A stretch of DNA of 32,294 nt from Thermoleptolyngbya sp046719575 (GTDB lineage Bacteria; Cyanobacteriota; Cyanobacteriia; Elainellales; Elainellaceae): positions 1 to 32,294 of the forward strand of contig JBDNCP010000040.1 in assembly GCA_046719575.1 (NCBI GenBank), written 5' to 3'. The translations under genes and the position numbers were made by a program. This document shows, piece after piece, positions 24,276 to 32,294 of this stretch. The notes beneath the pieces were generated by a model, which was given only the letters and a program-made list of their open reading frames with translations, searched no databases and was not told the DNA's origin. The first letter of the stretch is position 1. Each line of letters begins with the position of its first letter.

Positions 24276-24870
24276 AGGGGGTCTAGCGTAAACGGCGCAA
24301 AGTTGGAAACAAGACGAAACAAAATGACCTTACCAAGATGACCATATCAGGAGCCAGGGCAATTAGACAGAAGTGTTCGGACAGAAGTTTTTATGCAGAA
24401 GGTGCCCACCTGCCATACAGGAAAGTGCCCCAAAAAGTGCCCAGACGCGATTTTCAATCGGCTCTCCGTGGGTAAACTGCCTTTTAACCCCCCGAACTCA
24501 GGTCAGATTCGCTTCATTTCTACTTTATTTCTAATGGATCATACCGCGCAAAGCTCTACGCTACGTGCGGTTCGCCCAATTATCCCCGTTGTTTCTCCTA
24601 ATAGCCCCCAAAAGATTTCCTTCTTGTAAAATCCTTACGATTTGAGATTCCCTACTTTTCAAGGCTATGGTCTATAAGTAGAGAACAGGCATCAGTCAAA
24701 CTGACTAATTTGACAACCGCCTTCATGACAATCGCCTTCATGACAATCGCCTTCATAACAATCGCCTATCCGTCTTGTCATTGCCCGGCCCCACCAGATC
24801 GAAGCGTTATCGAAGCGTTACTGATACGTTCTCCATCTGCGTCCTTTTTTTCTTAGCGCGACTGAGATCC
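24276..24870. other. Divergent ndhB-topA gap
   Basis: This 595-bp region must hold the promoters of both genes. A frame at 24393-24629 (+) is open but looks unlike a protein. The visible structures are the 15-bp array at 24721-24765 and an 11-bp duplication (ATCGAAGCGTT, 24798-24819) just before topA. I could not pick a convincing -35/-10 pair. Confidence 0.55.
24721..24765. repeat. 15-bp tandem repeat, 3 copies
   Basis: CTTCATGACAATCGC occurs twice exactly and once as CTTCATAACAATCGC, about 105 bp upstream of the topA start. Confidence 0.9.
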
Positions 24871-27759
24871 ATGTCAACCCTCGTCATTGTTGAATCCCCC
24901 ACCAAAGCGAAAACCATCCGCAACTATCTGCCACCGGGCTATCGGGTCGAGGCATCGATGGGCCATGTGCGAGATTTGCCCCAGTCGGCAAGCGATATTC
25001 CTGCGTCGGTCAAGGGTGAAGAGTGGGCGAAACTGGGAGTCAACGTCGAGGCAGATTTTGAGCCGCTCTACATCGTGCCACAAGATAAAAAAAAGGTCGT
25101 TAAGGCATTGAAAGACGCGCTGAAGGAAGCTGATGAGCTAATCCTGGCGACGGACGAAGACCGAGAAGGAGAAAGCATTAGCTGGCATCTACTGCAATTG
25201 CTCAAGCCCAAGGTGCCAACCAAGCGCATGGTGTTTCACGAGATTACCGAAGAGGCCATCCGCGAAGCCCTACAAAACTGCCGCGATGTGGATGAGCAAC
25301 TGGTTCACGCCCAGGAAACTCGGCGAATTCTGGATCGGCTAGTGGGCTACACGCTGTCGCCCTTGCTCTGGAAAAAAATTGCCTGGGGGCTGTCGGCGGG
25401 TCGGGTTCAGTCTGTTGCGGTGCGGCTATTGGTCAACCGCGAACGGCAGCGCCGCGCCTTCCGTAAGGGTTCCTATTGGGACTTGAAGGCGACTCTAGAA
25501 AAGGATGGCAGCAGCTTTGAGTCGAAGCTAGTGACGTTGGGCGGCCGCCGCATCGCTACGGGTGCAGACTTTGACGAATCTACGGGGCAAATCATCGCTG
25601 GACGCGACGTGCTGCTGCTGGGCGAAGCCGAGGCCCAAGCATTGTATGAGCGGCTCCAATCTGCCACCTGGATCGTCACGGGGCTGGAGGAGCGCTCCTC
25701 GACCCGCAAGCCCTCGCCGCCCTTTACCACCTCTACGCTGCAACAGGAGGCAAACCGCAAGCTGCGCCTGTCAGCCCGCGACACTATGCGCGTGGCCCAG
25801 AGCCTCTATGAGCAGGGCTATATCACCTATATGCGAACCGACTCGGTGAACCTGTCTCAGCAGGCGATCGCCGCTGCTCGAAGCTGCGTCCAGCAAATGT
25901 ATGGCAGTGAATACCTCAGCCCTGAGCCGCGTCGCTACTCCACCAAGAGCAAAGGTGCCCAGGAAGCCCACGAAGCTATCCGGCCAGCAGGTAGCACCTT
26001 TCGCACCCCCCAGGAAACCGGACTGAGCGGACGCGAGTTACAGCTTTATGACTTGATTTGGAAGCGCACTGTAGCCACCCAGATGGCAGAAGTCCGCCAG
26101 ACGAACATCACTGTGCAGATTCAGGCGGAGGATGCGGGGTTTCGGGCGACGGGCAAGCGCATTGACTTTCCAGGCTTTTTCCGTGCCTATGTAGAGGGGT
26201 CGGACGACCCTGACGCGGCGATCGAAAACCAGGAGGTGATCTTGCCTGTGCTGCGGGAAGGCGATCGCCCCAATTGTCAGGCACTAGAGGCGATCGCCCA
26301 CGAAACCCAGCCGCCCGCCCGCTACACCGAAGCGTCGCTGGTGAAAACGCTGGAAAGCGAGGGCATCGGTCGTCCTAGCACCTATGCCAGCATCATCGGC
26401 ACCATTATCGACCGGGGCTACGCCCAGATGGTGAACAACAGCCTCGTTCCCACCTTTACCGCTTTTGCCGTCACCAATCTGCTAGAGAAACACTTCCCCG
26501 ACTTGGTAGACACCAGCTTTACTGCCCGTATGGAGCGTACGCTGGACGATATCTCGACGGGCGAAGCTGACTGGCTGCCCTATCTCCAGCAGTTTTATCT
26601 GGGCGAAACCGGGCTAGACGGGCAGGTGAAGCAGCGCGAAAGCCAGATCGACCCTGCTGAGGCCCGCAGCGTAGAACTGGAAGGGCTAGACGCAAAAGTC
26701 CGCATCGGCCGCTACGGAGCCTATATTGAAACCGAAACCGAGGAGGGGCCAGTCAAAGCCACCATTCCCCAAGACTTTACGCCCTCTGACTTGGATGCCG
26801 AGCGAGTCGAAGTGCTACTGCGCCAAAAGACCGAAGGGCCAGAGAAACTAGGGTTTCATCCCGAAACGGGCGAACCGATTTACGTGCTGATCGGGGCCTA
26901 TGGCCCTTACGTACAGCTTGGCGACGTGACTGACGAAAACCCTAAGCCCAAACGGGCCTCGTTGCCCAAAGGCTTGCAGCCCCAGGATGTCACCTTGGAA
27001 CAGGCGGTGAATCTGCTGGCGCTGCCACGTTTGCTAGGAATGCACCCGGAAACGGGCTGCAAGATTCAGGCGAATTTGGGTCGCTTTGGGCCTTATATCG
27101 TCCATGATCAGGGCAAAAACGGTAAGGACTATCGCTCGATTAAGGGCGACGACGACGTGCTAACGATTAGCTTGGAGCGGGCGTTGGAGTTGCTGGCAGA
27201 GCCGAAAGCAGGGCGTGGGCGTGGGCGGGCGGCTGCACCGATTCGAGAACTTGGCCCCCACCCGGAGGATGGTGAGCCTGTCAACCTCTATAAGGGCCCC
27301 TACGGCGTTTACATCAAACATGGAAAACTTAACGCCTCCTTGCCTGAAGGCGAAAAAGCTGAGTCGATCACGATGGAAACAGCGCTAAAAGCCCTGGCCG
27401 AAAAAGCCGCCACTAAGAAAGCTTCGCGTCGTTCTAGCAAAGCAGCAGATTCGGGAACCACGACGGCGACCCAATCCACCAAAACCACCCGCGCAAAAGC
27501 TGGCACGGCTAAATCCAGCGCGACCCAATCCAGCGCGACTAAGGCTGCCGCCGCGAAAAAGACGACCCAATCTGCTAAATCGACTAAATCGACTAAATCG
27601 ACTAAATCGACTAAATCAACGGCTGAAACCGTGGCTGAAGCGACACCAACTGAACCTGCTTCCACCAAGAAAACGGCTGCAAAATCCACGACTGCTAAGT
27701 CTGCGACCCCAAAAGCGGCCTCTGGGACGCGCAGCGCCAAGTCTACCAAAGCGTCTTAG
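24871..27759 (+). CDS. topA: DNA topoisomerase I (type IA), with Lys/Thr/Ser-rich tail
   Basis: This enzyme relaxes negative supercoils by single-strand passage. I chose ATG 24871 (962 residues), which gives the family start MSTLVIVESPTKAKTI; the frame extends 32 codons upstream but without family likeness. The TOPRIM domain (about residues 1-115) has the Mg-binding DEDREGE at 95-101. The active-site tyrosine is Y320 in GYITYMRTDSVNLS. The gate domains follow, with GIGRPSTYASIIGTI. Instead of C4 zinc fingers there are four 'Topoisom_C_Rpt'-type repeats (about residues 605-845: GRYGAYIET, GAYGPYVQL, GRFGPYIVH, GPYGVYIKH). A lysine-, alanine-, serine- and threonine-rich tail of about 115 residues comes last. 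It includes five KST units, and probably binds DNA non-specifically. Confidence 0.97.
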   Translation: MSTLVIVESPTKAKTIRNYLPPGYRVEASMGHVRDLPQSASDIPASVKGEEWAKLGVNVEADFEPLYIVPQDKKKVVKALKDALKEADELILATDEDREGESISWHLLQLLKPKVPTKRMVFHEITEEAIREALQNCRDVDEQLVHAQETRRILDRLVGYTLSPLLWKKIAWGLSAGRVQSVAVRLLVNRERQRRAFRKGSYWDLKATLEKDGSSFESKLVTLGGRRIATGADFDESTGQIIAGRDVLLLGEAEAQALYERLQSATWIVTGLEERSSTRKPSPPFTTSTLQQEANRKLRLSARDTMRVAQSLYEQGYITYMRTDSVNLSQQAIAAARSCVQQMYGSEYLSPEPRRYSTKSKGAQEAHEAIRPAGSTFRTPQETGLSGRELQLYDLIWKRTVATQMAEVRQTNITVQIQAEDAGFRATGKRIDFPGFFRAYVEGSDDPDAAIENQEVILPVLREGDRPNCQALEAIAHETQPPARYTEASLVKTLESEGIGRPSTYASIIGTIIDRGYAQMVNNSLVPTFTAFAVTNLLEKHFPDLVDTSFTARMERTLDDISTGEADWLPYLQQFYLGETGLDGQVKQRESQIDPAEARSVELEGLDAKVRIGRYGAYIETETEEGPVKATIPQDFTPSDLDAERVEVLLRQKTEGPEKLGFHPETGEPIYVLIGAYGPYVQLGDVTDENPKPKRASLPKGLQPQDVTLEQAVNLLALPRLLGMHPETGCKIQANLGRFGPYIVHDQGKNGKDYRSIKGDDDVLTISLERALELLAEPKAGRGRGRAAAPIRELGPHPEDGEPVNLYKGPYGVYIKHGKLNASLPEGEKAESITMETALKALAEKAATKKASRRSSKAADSGTTTATQSTKTTRAKAGTAKSSATQSSATKAAAAKKTTQSAKSTKSTKSTKSTKSTAETVAEATPTEPASTKKTAAKSTTAKSATPKAASGTRSAKSTKAS
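27577..27620 (+). repeat. In-frame 9-bp tandem repeat in the topA tail
   Basis: AAATCGACT is repeated four times exactly plus one changed copy, coding for Lys-Ser-Thr each time. The length of this run may vary between strains. Confidence 0.92.
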
Positions 27760-27805
27760 CACCCGAAGCGCTCTTCCTACGCTGGGTCTTGAAAGACTCT
27801 CGGCG

Positions 27806-29482
27806 CTAGTGAACCCAGCGGACGCGGTGATCTGGGTTGGTGCTGGCGATCGCCCCGCCATTGTCTAGGTAAACCAGCGACGGGTAGTGGGTAAACCGCC
27901 CCAATCCACCCGCCCACCAGGGATCGAGCGTCCAGTAAACCTGCTGTGCCGTCAGACCGTCGCAATAAAACAGCAGCGCACTGCCCAGTGTGTGCCGATC
28001 TGGGGTAGGGCTGGGCAAGGCCCTGGCTGCGTCTGGAGAACAGTGCCACGCGACGATGTGGAGCGATCGCCCCAATCGCGTTGCGACCTGTTCGACCGCT
28101 GTGGCCAGGCGCACGATCGCCTGCATCGCCGCCGTATTTTGCGGCAGATACAGCCCGCCCTGGGTCGCCTCCGCCCAAGTCAGCCGTCCACCAGGGGCGA
28201 TCGCCCCATGCAGTTGAATCGTGTCCAGCGTCCACTCGGTTTGCAGCACGGGCAGCAAATCAGGCGTTGGGGTGGGCATTGCGTCTGGCGAACCGGGACG
28301 GGCCGCTTGCAGGCGGCGCAGATCCTCCACGAGGGATCGCACAGTTGCCTCGCCCGTCTCTAGTCCCCGCCAAGTCTGCACTAAATTCAGCAGGGCCGCC
28401 CGCTGAGCGTCAGTTTGGCGATAGGCGGCAGGAATCCGCTGGACAAACCGGAGGAGTTGCTGATCAAGCTGGCGGGCAGCATCGAGCAGCGCGGCTGGGC
28501 TAGCGCTTATCAGCGCCTCTGGGTCTACGCCCAGCGTCCGCACAGCCGCCGTGCGCGAATCCAGCCCTGTCCACAGGCGAAAGGTTTCGGTGAGGGCGTT
28601 GCGCTGTTCCCCCTTGCCCAAATAGTGCGCCGGAAGCCGCTGCACAAAGGCCATTAGCGCTGGGTCAAGGATTGCCAAGTCCAGGGAAATGGGCTGATTT
28701 TTTTCTAACGAGGCGATCGCTGCTTCCCGACTGGGCAACTGTCGCCAACACTGCACCAGCCGCAGCAACGCTTCCCGCTGGTGAGGATAGCCTGCATAGT
28801 TGAGTGGTAAGCGGCGGCTGAGGTCTTGCAGAGCGATGTCTAAACGGTCAAAGGCCTCCGGTTCGGATACGGATGCGTTGGGCAGCAGCGAGTGAACGGT
28901 AGCCGAGCGACTGTCTAGCTTGCGCCAGAGCCGTATTGCCTCCAGCAGACCCTCTCGCTCGTGGCTCAGCCCGCGATAGGCCGCGGGCACCTGTTCTAAA
29001 AAATTCAGCAACGCCGAATCTACGAAGGCCAGATTGGGCGGCAAGCCCGCCGCCTGATGGTCTGCCTCCACCGCATTGACGTAGGCTCGCAGCAGTGCCC
29101 CACTATCGCAGGGTTCGAGTTGTGCCCCGTGGATGTCGTTGGGCGGCGGCAGATAGCCTTCCGCCAGTGCAGTCACAAAGCGATCGCCATAGCGACCCCG
29201 ATCCACATCCCACAGATCCGCGCTTTGCCAGCCCTGGGCAATCAGGCGGTCGGTAATGCTGCGAATGGTGCTAGCAGCGGCCTGTGCCTGTCCGGGTAGC
29301 GTTTCTACCGCCGCCAGCGTTACCTGATTGGCGGGCGAGATGCCCAGCCCTACTTCGCCATCGCTTAGCGACGGAGCCTGATGCACCGCGTGCAGGGCGA
29401 CCAGCAGCGGTGTGTGAACCCCAGCGCGATCGCCCGCGTATTGAAAATATGCTTTGCGCTGTGCTGCGTTGAGTGGTTCCAT
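27806..29482 (-). CDS. Repeat protein with degenerate M15A-peptidase-like C terminus
   Basis: I chose ATG 29482 (558 residues) because GGAGGG lies 8 nt upstream; the 22 extra upstream codons are not needed. Residues 1-112 form a helical domain (AAQRKAYFQYAGDRAGVHTP, VGLGISPAN, WDVDRGRYGDRFV) of a lysozyme-like flavour. Four related ~42-residue helical repeats follow at 158-200, 218-259, 277-317 and 343-385; the pattern is L-x-x-x-x-x-x-x-P-x-x-Y, then R-x-x-L, W-x-x-L and a closing x-x-L. Residues ~430-558 resemble the cyanobacterial M15A D-Ala-D-Ala carboxypeptidase fold (LTWAEATQGG, LDPWWAGGLG, HRVRW). The zinc site looks lost: H497 remains, but the paired Asp is Leu504 and the third ligand His is Tyr538. 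No signal peptide is seen. Function is unknown; a cell-wall-binding role is a guess. Confidence 0.8.
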   Translation of the reverse strand: MEPLNAAQRKAYFQYAGDRAGVHTPLLVALHAVHQAPSLSDGEVGLGISPANQVTLAAVETLPGQAQAAASTIRSITDRLIAQGWQSADLWDVDRGRYGDRFVTALAEGYLPPPNDIHGAQLEPCDSGALLRAYVNAVEADHQAAGLPPNLAFVDSALLNFLEQVPAAYRGLSHEREGLLEAIRLWRKLDSRSATVHSLLPNASVSEPEAFDRLDIALQDLSRRLPLNYAGYPHQREALLRLVQCWRQLPSREAAIASLEKNQPISLDLAILDPALMAFVQRLPAHYLGKGEQRNALTETFRLWTGLDSRTAAVRTLGVDPEALISASPAALLDAARQLDQQLLRFVQRIPAAYRQTDAQRAALLNLVQTWRGLETGEATVRSLVEDLRRLQAARPGSPDAMPTPTPDLLPVLQTEWTLDTIQLHGAIAPGGRLTWAEATQGGLYLPQNTAAMQAIVRLATAVEQVATRLGRSLHIVAWHCSPDAARALPSPTPDRHTLGSALLFYCDGLTAQQVYWTLDPWWAGGLGRFTHYPSLVYLDNGGAIASTNPDHRVRWVH

Positions 29483-29581
29483 TGCTACTGCCCTCCGAGT
29501 CCTGCAACTTCGCGTCTTCGCGTTGTGCAAAGGAATCTGTCCTCTCAATTTACCCGCTGATGCCGATTTGGAGACAGGTCA

Positions 29582-31372
29582 TTATGAGCTTTGAGGAGCA
29601 GTGACGACCGATTTCTTCACTTGCGATTCCAAAATCACGCCATAGAGCGGACTGGTTTTCAGCAGTTCCTCATGGGTGCCCTGGGCTACTAGCCGCCCCT
29701 TGTCCATGACCAGAATGCGGTCGGCATTGCGGACGGTGCTAATGCGCTGGGCGACGACAAAAGACGTGCAGGTGCGGCGGCGCATCAGGTCGTCGAGCGC
29801 GGCTTGAATTGCGGCGCTGGTTTTGGCATCGACTGCTGAGGTGCTGTCGTCCAGAATCAGGATGTTGTAGTTGGTGAGCAAGGTGCGGGCGATCGCCAGT
29901 CGTTGCTTTTGCCCGCCCGACAGCCCTACGCCGCGTTCGCCAACGACCGTATCGTAGCCCTCTGGCAAACTGGCGATAAAGTCGTGAATTTGCGCCGTTT
30001 TGGCCACGGCGATCGCCTCTTCGAGCGTGGCGTTGGGCTTGGCATACGTGATGTTGGACAAGATCGTGCCAGAAAACAGCGTCGTTTCCTGAAACACAAT
30101 GCCAATGCGCGATCGCAAACTTTCGAGCGTAAAATCGCGCACATCTCGCCCGTCAATCCGCACGGCTCCGGCTGTCACGTCGTAAAACCGGGGAATCAGG
30201 TTCACCACCGTACTTTTGCCCGATCCGGTCATGCCCAGGATGGCGATTAGCTCGTTGGGCTTCGTTTCAAAGGAGACGTGGCTGAGCGCGGGCGTGGTGG
30301 AGCCAGGATAGCGGAACGACACATTCTCGAACGTGATGCGGCTGCCGCAGGTGAGAAATGGAATCGCTTTGGGGCGATCGCGAATTTCCACTGCTGCGTC
30401 CACCACTTCATAGACGCGCTCTGCCGAAGCCGCCGCCTGGGCGATCGCCGGAGCCGCAAAGCCAATCAGCAAAATTGGCTGCAAGATCAGCAGCAGGTAG
30501 GAGTTAAACGCCACCAGCTCGCCCACCGAAAAGCGATCGCCAATCACCGCCGCGCCGCCATAGCCAATCACCGCCACCGTCACCAAATTGCTCAGCAAAA
30601 AGATAAACGGAAACGTATTGCGAATCGAGCGTACCGTCTTCAGGTTTGCCGCCACCAAGTCTTGATTCAGGCTGGAATAGCGTTCGGTTTCCGTTGCCTC
30701 GCGCACAAATGCCTTGACCACGCGCACGCCGATCAGGTTCTCTTGCAGCACCGCGTTCAGGTCACTCAACTGCTCCTGCACCTGGCGAAACAGGGTGCTG
30801 TTTTGACGCAAAAACCGCGCCATTAGCCAGCTACTCGCGGGCACCACCGTCAGCGTGATCAGCGCCAGTTCCCAGTTCATGATCAGCAGAATCATGGCGA
30901 TCGCCACCAGCGTCACCACGCCGCTGATCACCTGAATCAGGCTGGTGCTGAGAAACGTCCGCACCTGCTCGATGTCACTGGTGACTCGCGTCAGCAGTTG
31001 CGACGTTTGGGCCTGATCGTGATAGCTAAAGCTGAGGTTTTGAATTTTCCGAAAAATGCGGTTTCGCAGGTCATAGGCCACGCTCTGCGACAGCGCCTCG
31101 GCACAGAAACTCTGCCCAAAGTTGAACACGCCACGGGCGATCGCCGCTGCCACCAGCCCACCCGCTCCGTATAGCACCACACGCAGATTGCGCTGCGCCA
31201 CTCCTTGGTCAATGGCCCAGCGAAAGAGTTGGGGTGTCGCAGCGTAGGCCGCGATCAGCAGCAGCGCACTCAGCAGCCCGCCCAGCGTCAGCCAGGGATA
31301 GTGTCGCAAGCTGCCCAAGACTCGCTGGAGTGGCAGCAGCGAAGACTTTTCTTGCAGATCAGACGATGGCAC
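29582..31372 (-). CDS. ABC exporter, MsbA/multidrug type (fused membrane and ATPase domains)
   Basis: This 596-residue half-transporter should work as a homodimer in the plasma membrane, exporting a lipid, drug or similar amphipathic compound. Six membrane helices lie in the first ~320 residues, with the first near WLTLGGLLSALLLIAAYAAT. The ATPase domain carries Walker A GMTGSGKST, the Q-loop GIVFQETTLFSGTI, the signature LSGGQKQRLAIARTLL, Walker B ILILDDSTSAVD and an H-loop region at VVAQRIST. The H-loop histidine is replaced by Gln (the usual form is xxAHRLST). The start is GTG at 31372, with only a G-rich stretch upstream. It precedes the repeat protein gene (99 bp gap), so the two may be co-transcribed. 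Confidence 0.93.
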   Translation of the reverse strand: MPSSDLQEKSSLLPLQRVLGSLRHYPWLTLGGLLSALLLIAAYAATPQLFRWAIDQGVAQRNLRVVLYGAGGLVAAAIARGVFNFGQSFCAEALSQSVAYDLRNRIFRKIQNLSFSYHDQAQTSQLLTRVTSDIEQVRTFLSTSLIQVISGVVTLVAIAMILLIMNWELALITLTVVPASSWLMARFLRQNSTLFRQVQEQLSDLNAVLQENLIGVRVVKAFVREATETERYSSLNQDLVAANLKTVRSIRNTFPFIFLLSNLVTVAVIGYGGAAVIGDRFSVGELVAFNSYLLLILQPILLIGFAAPAIAQAAASAERVYEVVDAAVEIRDRPKAIPFLTCGSRITFENVSFRYPGSTTPALSHVSFETKPNELIAILGMTGSGKSTVVNLIPRFYDVTAGAVRIDGRDVRDFTLESLRSRIGIVFQETTLFSGTILSNITYAKPNATLEEAIAVAKTAQIHDFIASLPEGYDTVVGERGVGLSGGQKQRLAIARTLLTNYNILILDDSTSAVDAKTSAAIQAALDDLMRRRTCTSFVVAQRISTVRNADRILVMDKGRLVAQGTHEELLKTSPLYGVILESQVKKSVVTAPQSS

Positions 31373-31472
31373 GGCTCAGCAGCCCCCGCAGCCCCAACAC
31401 AGTTCCCTCAAGCCTATCAGACCAGGGGCGATCGCCGTTGCGTTGGCCAATCCACTGACTCTGCCAATCAAG

Positions 31473-32030
31473 CTAGTCAATAATCTTGGCGGGAATACCC
31501 ACCGCCGTTTTGCCCGCAGGCACGTCCTTCAGCACGACAGCATTTGCGCCCACGTTTGCGCCGTCGCCCAGCGTTACTGCACCCAGGATCTTCGCCCCCG
31601 CGCCCACGTTCACCCGCTTACCCAGGCGGGGCGCTTCCGTCGGGCGATCGAGATAGCGGTTGCCCATCGTCACGCCTTGGCGAATCACGCTGTCGTCGCC
31701 GATCACCGTTTGCCCGTGAATTACGATCGCCCCCTGATGTTCGATAATCACGCGCCGGCCTAGCTGCACCGTGTAGGGCAGTTCAATGCCATAGACATTG
31801 CGGACATGGCGAAACATCGCTCGATAGAGAATGCTAAACGGGGCCCGCAGCAGCTTTGGCTGCACGCCCATCCGCCATACACCAAAGCGATGCACCGCGA
31901 CTGCGCGAAATCCCGGCTTCGTCCAGTCGCGGCCGTGGGCAATCCAGTCTTCCCTAATCTGTTGCCACAGCGACAGTGGCGCATCGTCTGCGGCAGTGGG
32001 CATCATCGATGGGTCTGTATGGGCAACCAT
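31473..32030 (-). CDS. Serine O-acetyltransferase-like (CysE/WcaB family) acetyltransferase
   Basis: This 185-residue hexapeptide-repeat enzyme uses acetyl-CoA. The N-terminal helices (LWQQIREDWIAHGRDWTKPG, FRAVAVHRFGVWRM) and the beta-helix (IIEHQGAIVIHGQTVIGDDS, RQGVTMGN, LGKRVNVGAGAKILG, VTLGDGANVGANAVVLKDVP) match the CysE/WcaB group, including the catalytic-type histidines and the acetyl-CoA-binding turns. Its short length and the sugar-modification style of the group favour acetylation of an exopolysaccharide precursor (WcaB-like) over cysteine synthesis, but this is not settled. ATG 32030 has no Shine-Dalgarno sequence; the inner ATG at 32006 or 32003 is possible. Confidence 0.85.
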   Translation of the reverse strand: MVAHTDPSMMPTAADDAPLSLWQQIREDWIAHGRDWTKPGFRAVAVHRFGVWRMGVQPKLLRAPFSILYRAMFRHVRNVYGIELPYTVQLGRRVIIEHQGAIVIHGQTVIGDDSVIRQGVTMGNRYLDRPTEAPRLGKRVNVGAGAKILGAVTLGDGANVGANAVVLKDVPAGKTAVGIPAKIID

Positions 32031-32096
32031 AGTGAGGGTTCAGGGTTAAGGGGTTGGAGTGTGCAGTGAGGTTACGGTTTGGAGGGGGCAGCGTTT

Positions 32097-32219
32097 GATC
32101 CCCCTAAATCCCCCTTATCAAGAGGGACTTTGACTGGGCGGCTCGGCTCCCCCCTTATCGAGGGGGCCTTTGACTGGGCGGCTCGGCTCCCCCCTTATTA
32201 AGGGGGGTTGGGGGGGATC
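32097..32219. repeat. GATC-bounded cyanobacterial repeat with an internal duplication
   Basis: The element begins GATCCCCCTAAATCCCCCTT and ends in AAGGGGGGTTGGGGGGATC, which is nearly the inverted form. Between the ends a ~41-bp unit containing CTTTGACTGGGCGGCTCGGC occurs twice. Such C-run/G-run palindromes with GATC ends are common dispersed repeats in cyanobacteria, as I recall. It has no coding capacity and separates the acetyltransferase gene from the gene at the window edge. Confidence 0.75.
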
Positions 32220-32225
32220 ATAGCT

Positions 32226-32294
32226 TCAACGCGCTCTAAAGAACTCAGCCAGATGTTCTGCCAGCGCCAGATCAGGAACAGCGGGCGGGCTTAA
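32226..32294 (-). CDS. 3' end of an unidentified gene
   Basis: The minus-strand frame is open from the window edge for 22 codons and ends in TGA at 32226. Its last residues, VPDLALAEHLAEFFRAR, look like a normal amphipathic protein C terminus. It is in the same orientation as the acetyltransferase gene, about 200 bp upstream of it. Too little is visible for identification. Confidence 0.4.
   Translation of the reverse strand, partial: LSPPAVPDLALAEHLAEFFRAR

Noticed and set aside
24393..24629. 78-codon plus-strand frame in the ndhB-topA gap
   Set aside because: The composition is not protein-like, no convincing ribosome site was seen, and it occupies the expected divergent promoter region.
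24775..24870. Longer start for topA
   Set aside because: The extra 32 codons contain no family likeness, while the MSTLVIVESPTKAKTI start is standard for the family.
27887..28503. Several plus-strand frames opposite the M15-like protein
   Set aside because: They are shadows of the minus-strand gene, which has a good ribosome site, internal repeats and protein-like structure.

Overview
The window is chromosomal DNA from a cyanobacterium. The evidence is a complete beta-carboxysome operon, the CO2-uptake NDH-1 genes ndhF4-ndhD4-cupB, ndhB, a CpcT-type phycobilin lyase, a CGLD27 gene, a groESL operon with both CIRCE and K-box sites, and very many copies of the HIP1 octamer (GCGATCGC). The moderately high GC content and gene style suggest a filamentous Leptolyngbya-like or Thermoleptolyngbya-like strain. 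That placement is an inference, because the window holds no rRNA or other decisive marker.

Layout. Positions 1-1257 (+) hold the 3' part of a PP2C phosphatase gene, which converges on a small DUF4327-like gene. Positions 2011-7283 (-) hold the carboxysome cluster, transcribed ccmK-ccmL-ccmM-ccmN-ccmO and followed by a CpcT/CpeT-family lyase gene. A gene-poor divergent region of about 1.76 kb (7284-9044) separates it from ndhF4-ndhD4-cupB (+, 9045-13775). These two divergent units form one CO2-concentrating locus. The NDH-1 complex converts CO2 to bicarbonate in the cytosol, and the carboxysome shell (CcmK, CcmL, CcmO), scaffold (CcmM) and adaptor (CcmN) package Rubisco to use it. Positions 14201-16681 (-) hold groES-groEL with its regulatory sites. 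Positions 16822-22214 (+) hold acylphosphatase, a WcaI-like glycosyltransferase, yqeK, rsfS, a CGLD27 gene and an asparaginase gene. ndhB (-) and topA (+) then diverge from a shared 595-bp gap. Positions 27806-31372 (-) hold an unusual repeat protein with a degenerate M15-peptidase-like C terminus and an ABC exporter. These are followed by a WcaB/CysE-like acetyltransferase gene, a GATC-bounded repeat and the last codons of another minus-strand gene at the right edge.

Intergenic DNA is unusual. Almost every gap carries a short direct tandem array (10-20 bp units, 2-4 copies), all with different sequences. Strong perfect hairpins and two transposon-like palindromic elements also occur. One of these (22491-22657) has 18-bp terminal inverted repeats and a 9-bp target duplication.

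No wholly new multi-gene system is evident. The most interesting items are: a CcmM whose carbonic-anhydrase domain keeps its zinc histidines but lacks the activating cysteine pair known from Thermosynechococcus; the M15-like protein that appears to have lost its zinc site and carries four copies of a ~42-residue helical repeat; the possible small transcript with its own terminator in the carboxysome/NDH divergent region; and the MITE next to ndhB.
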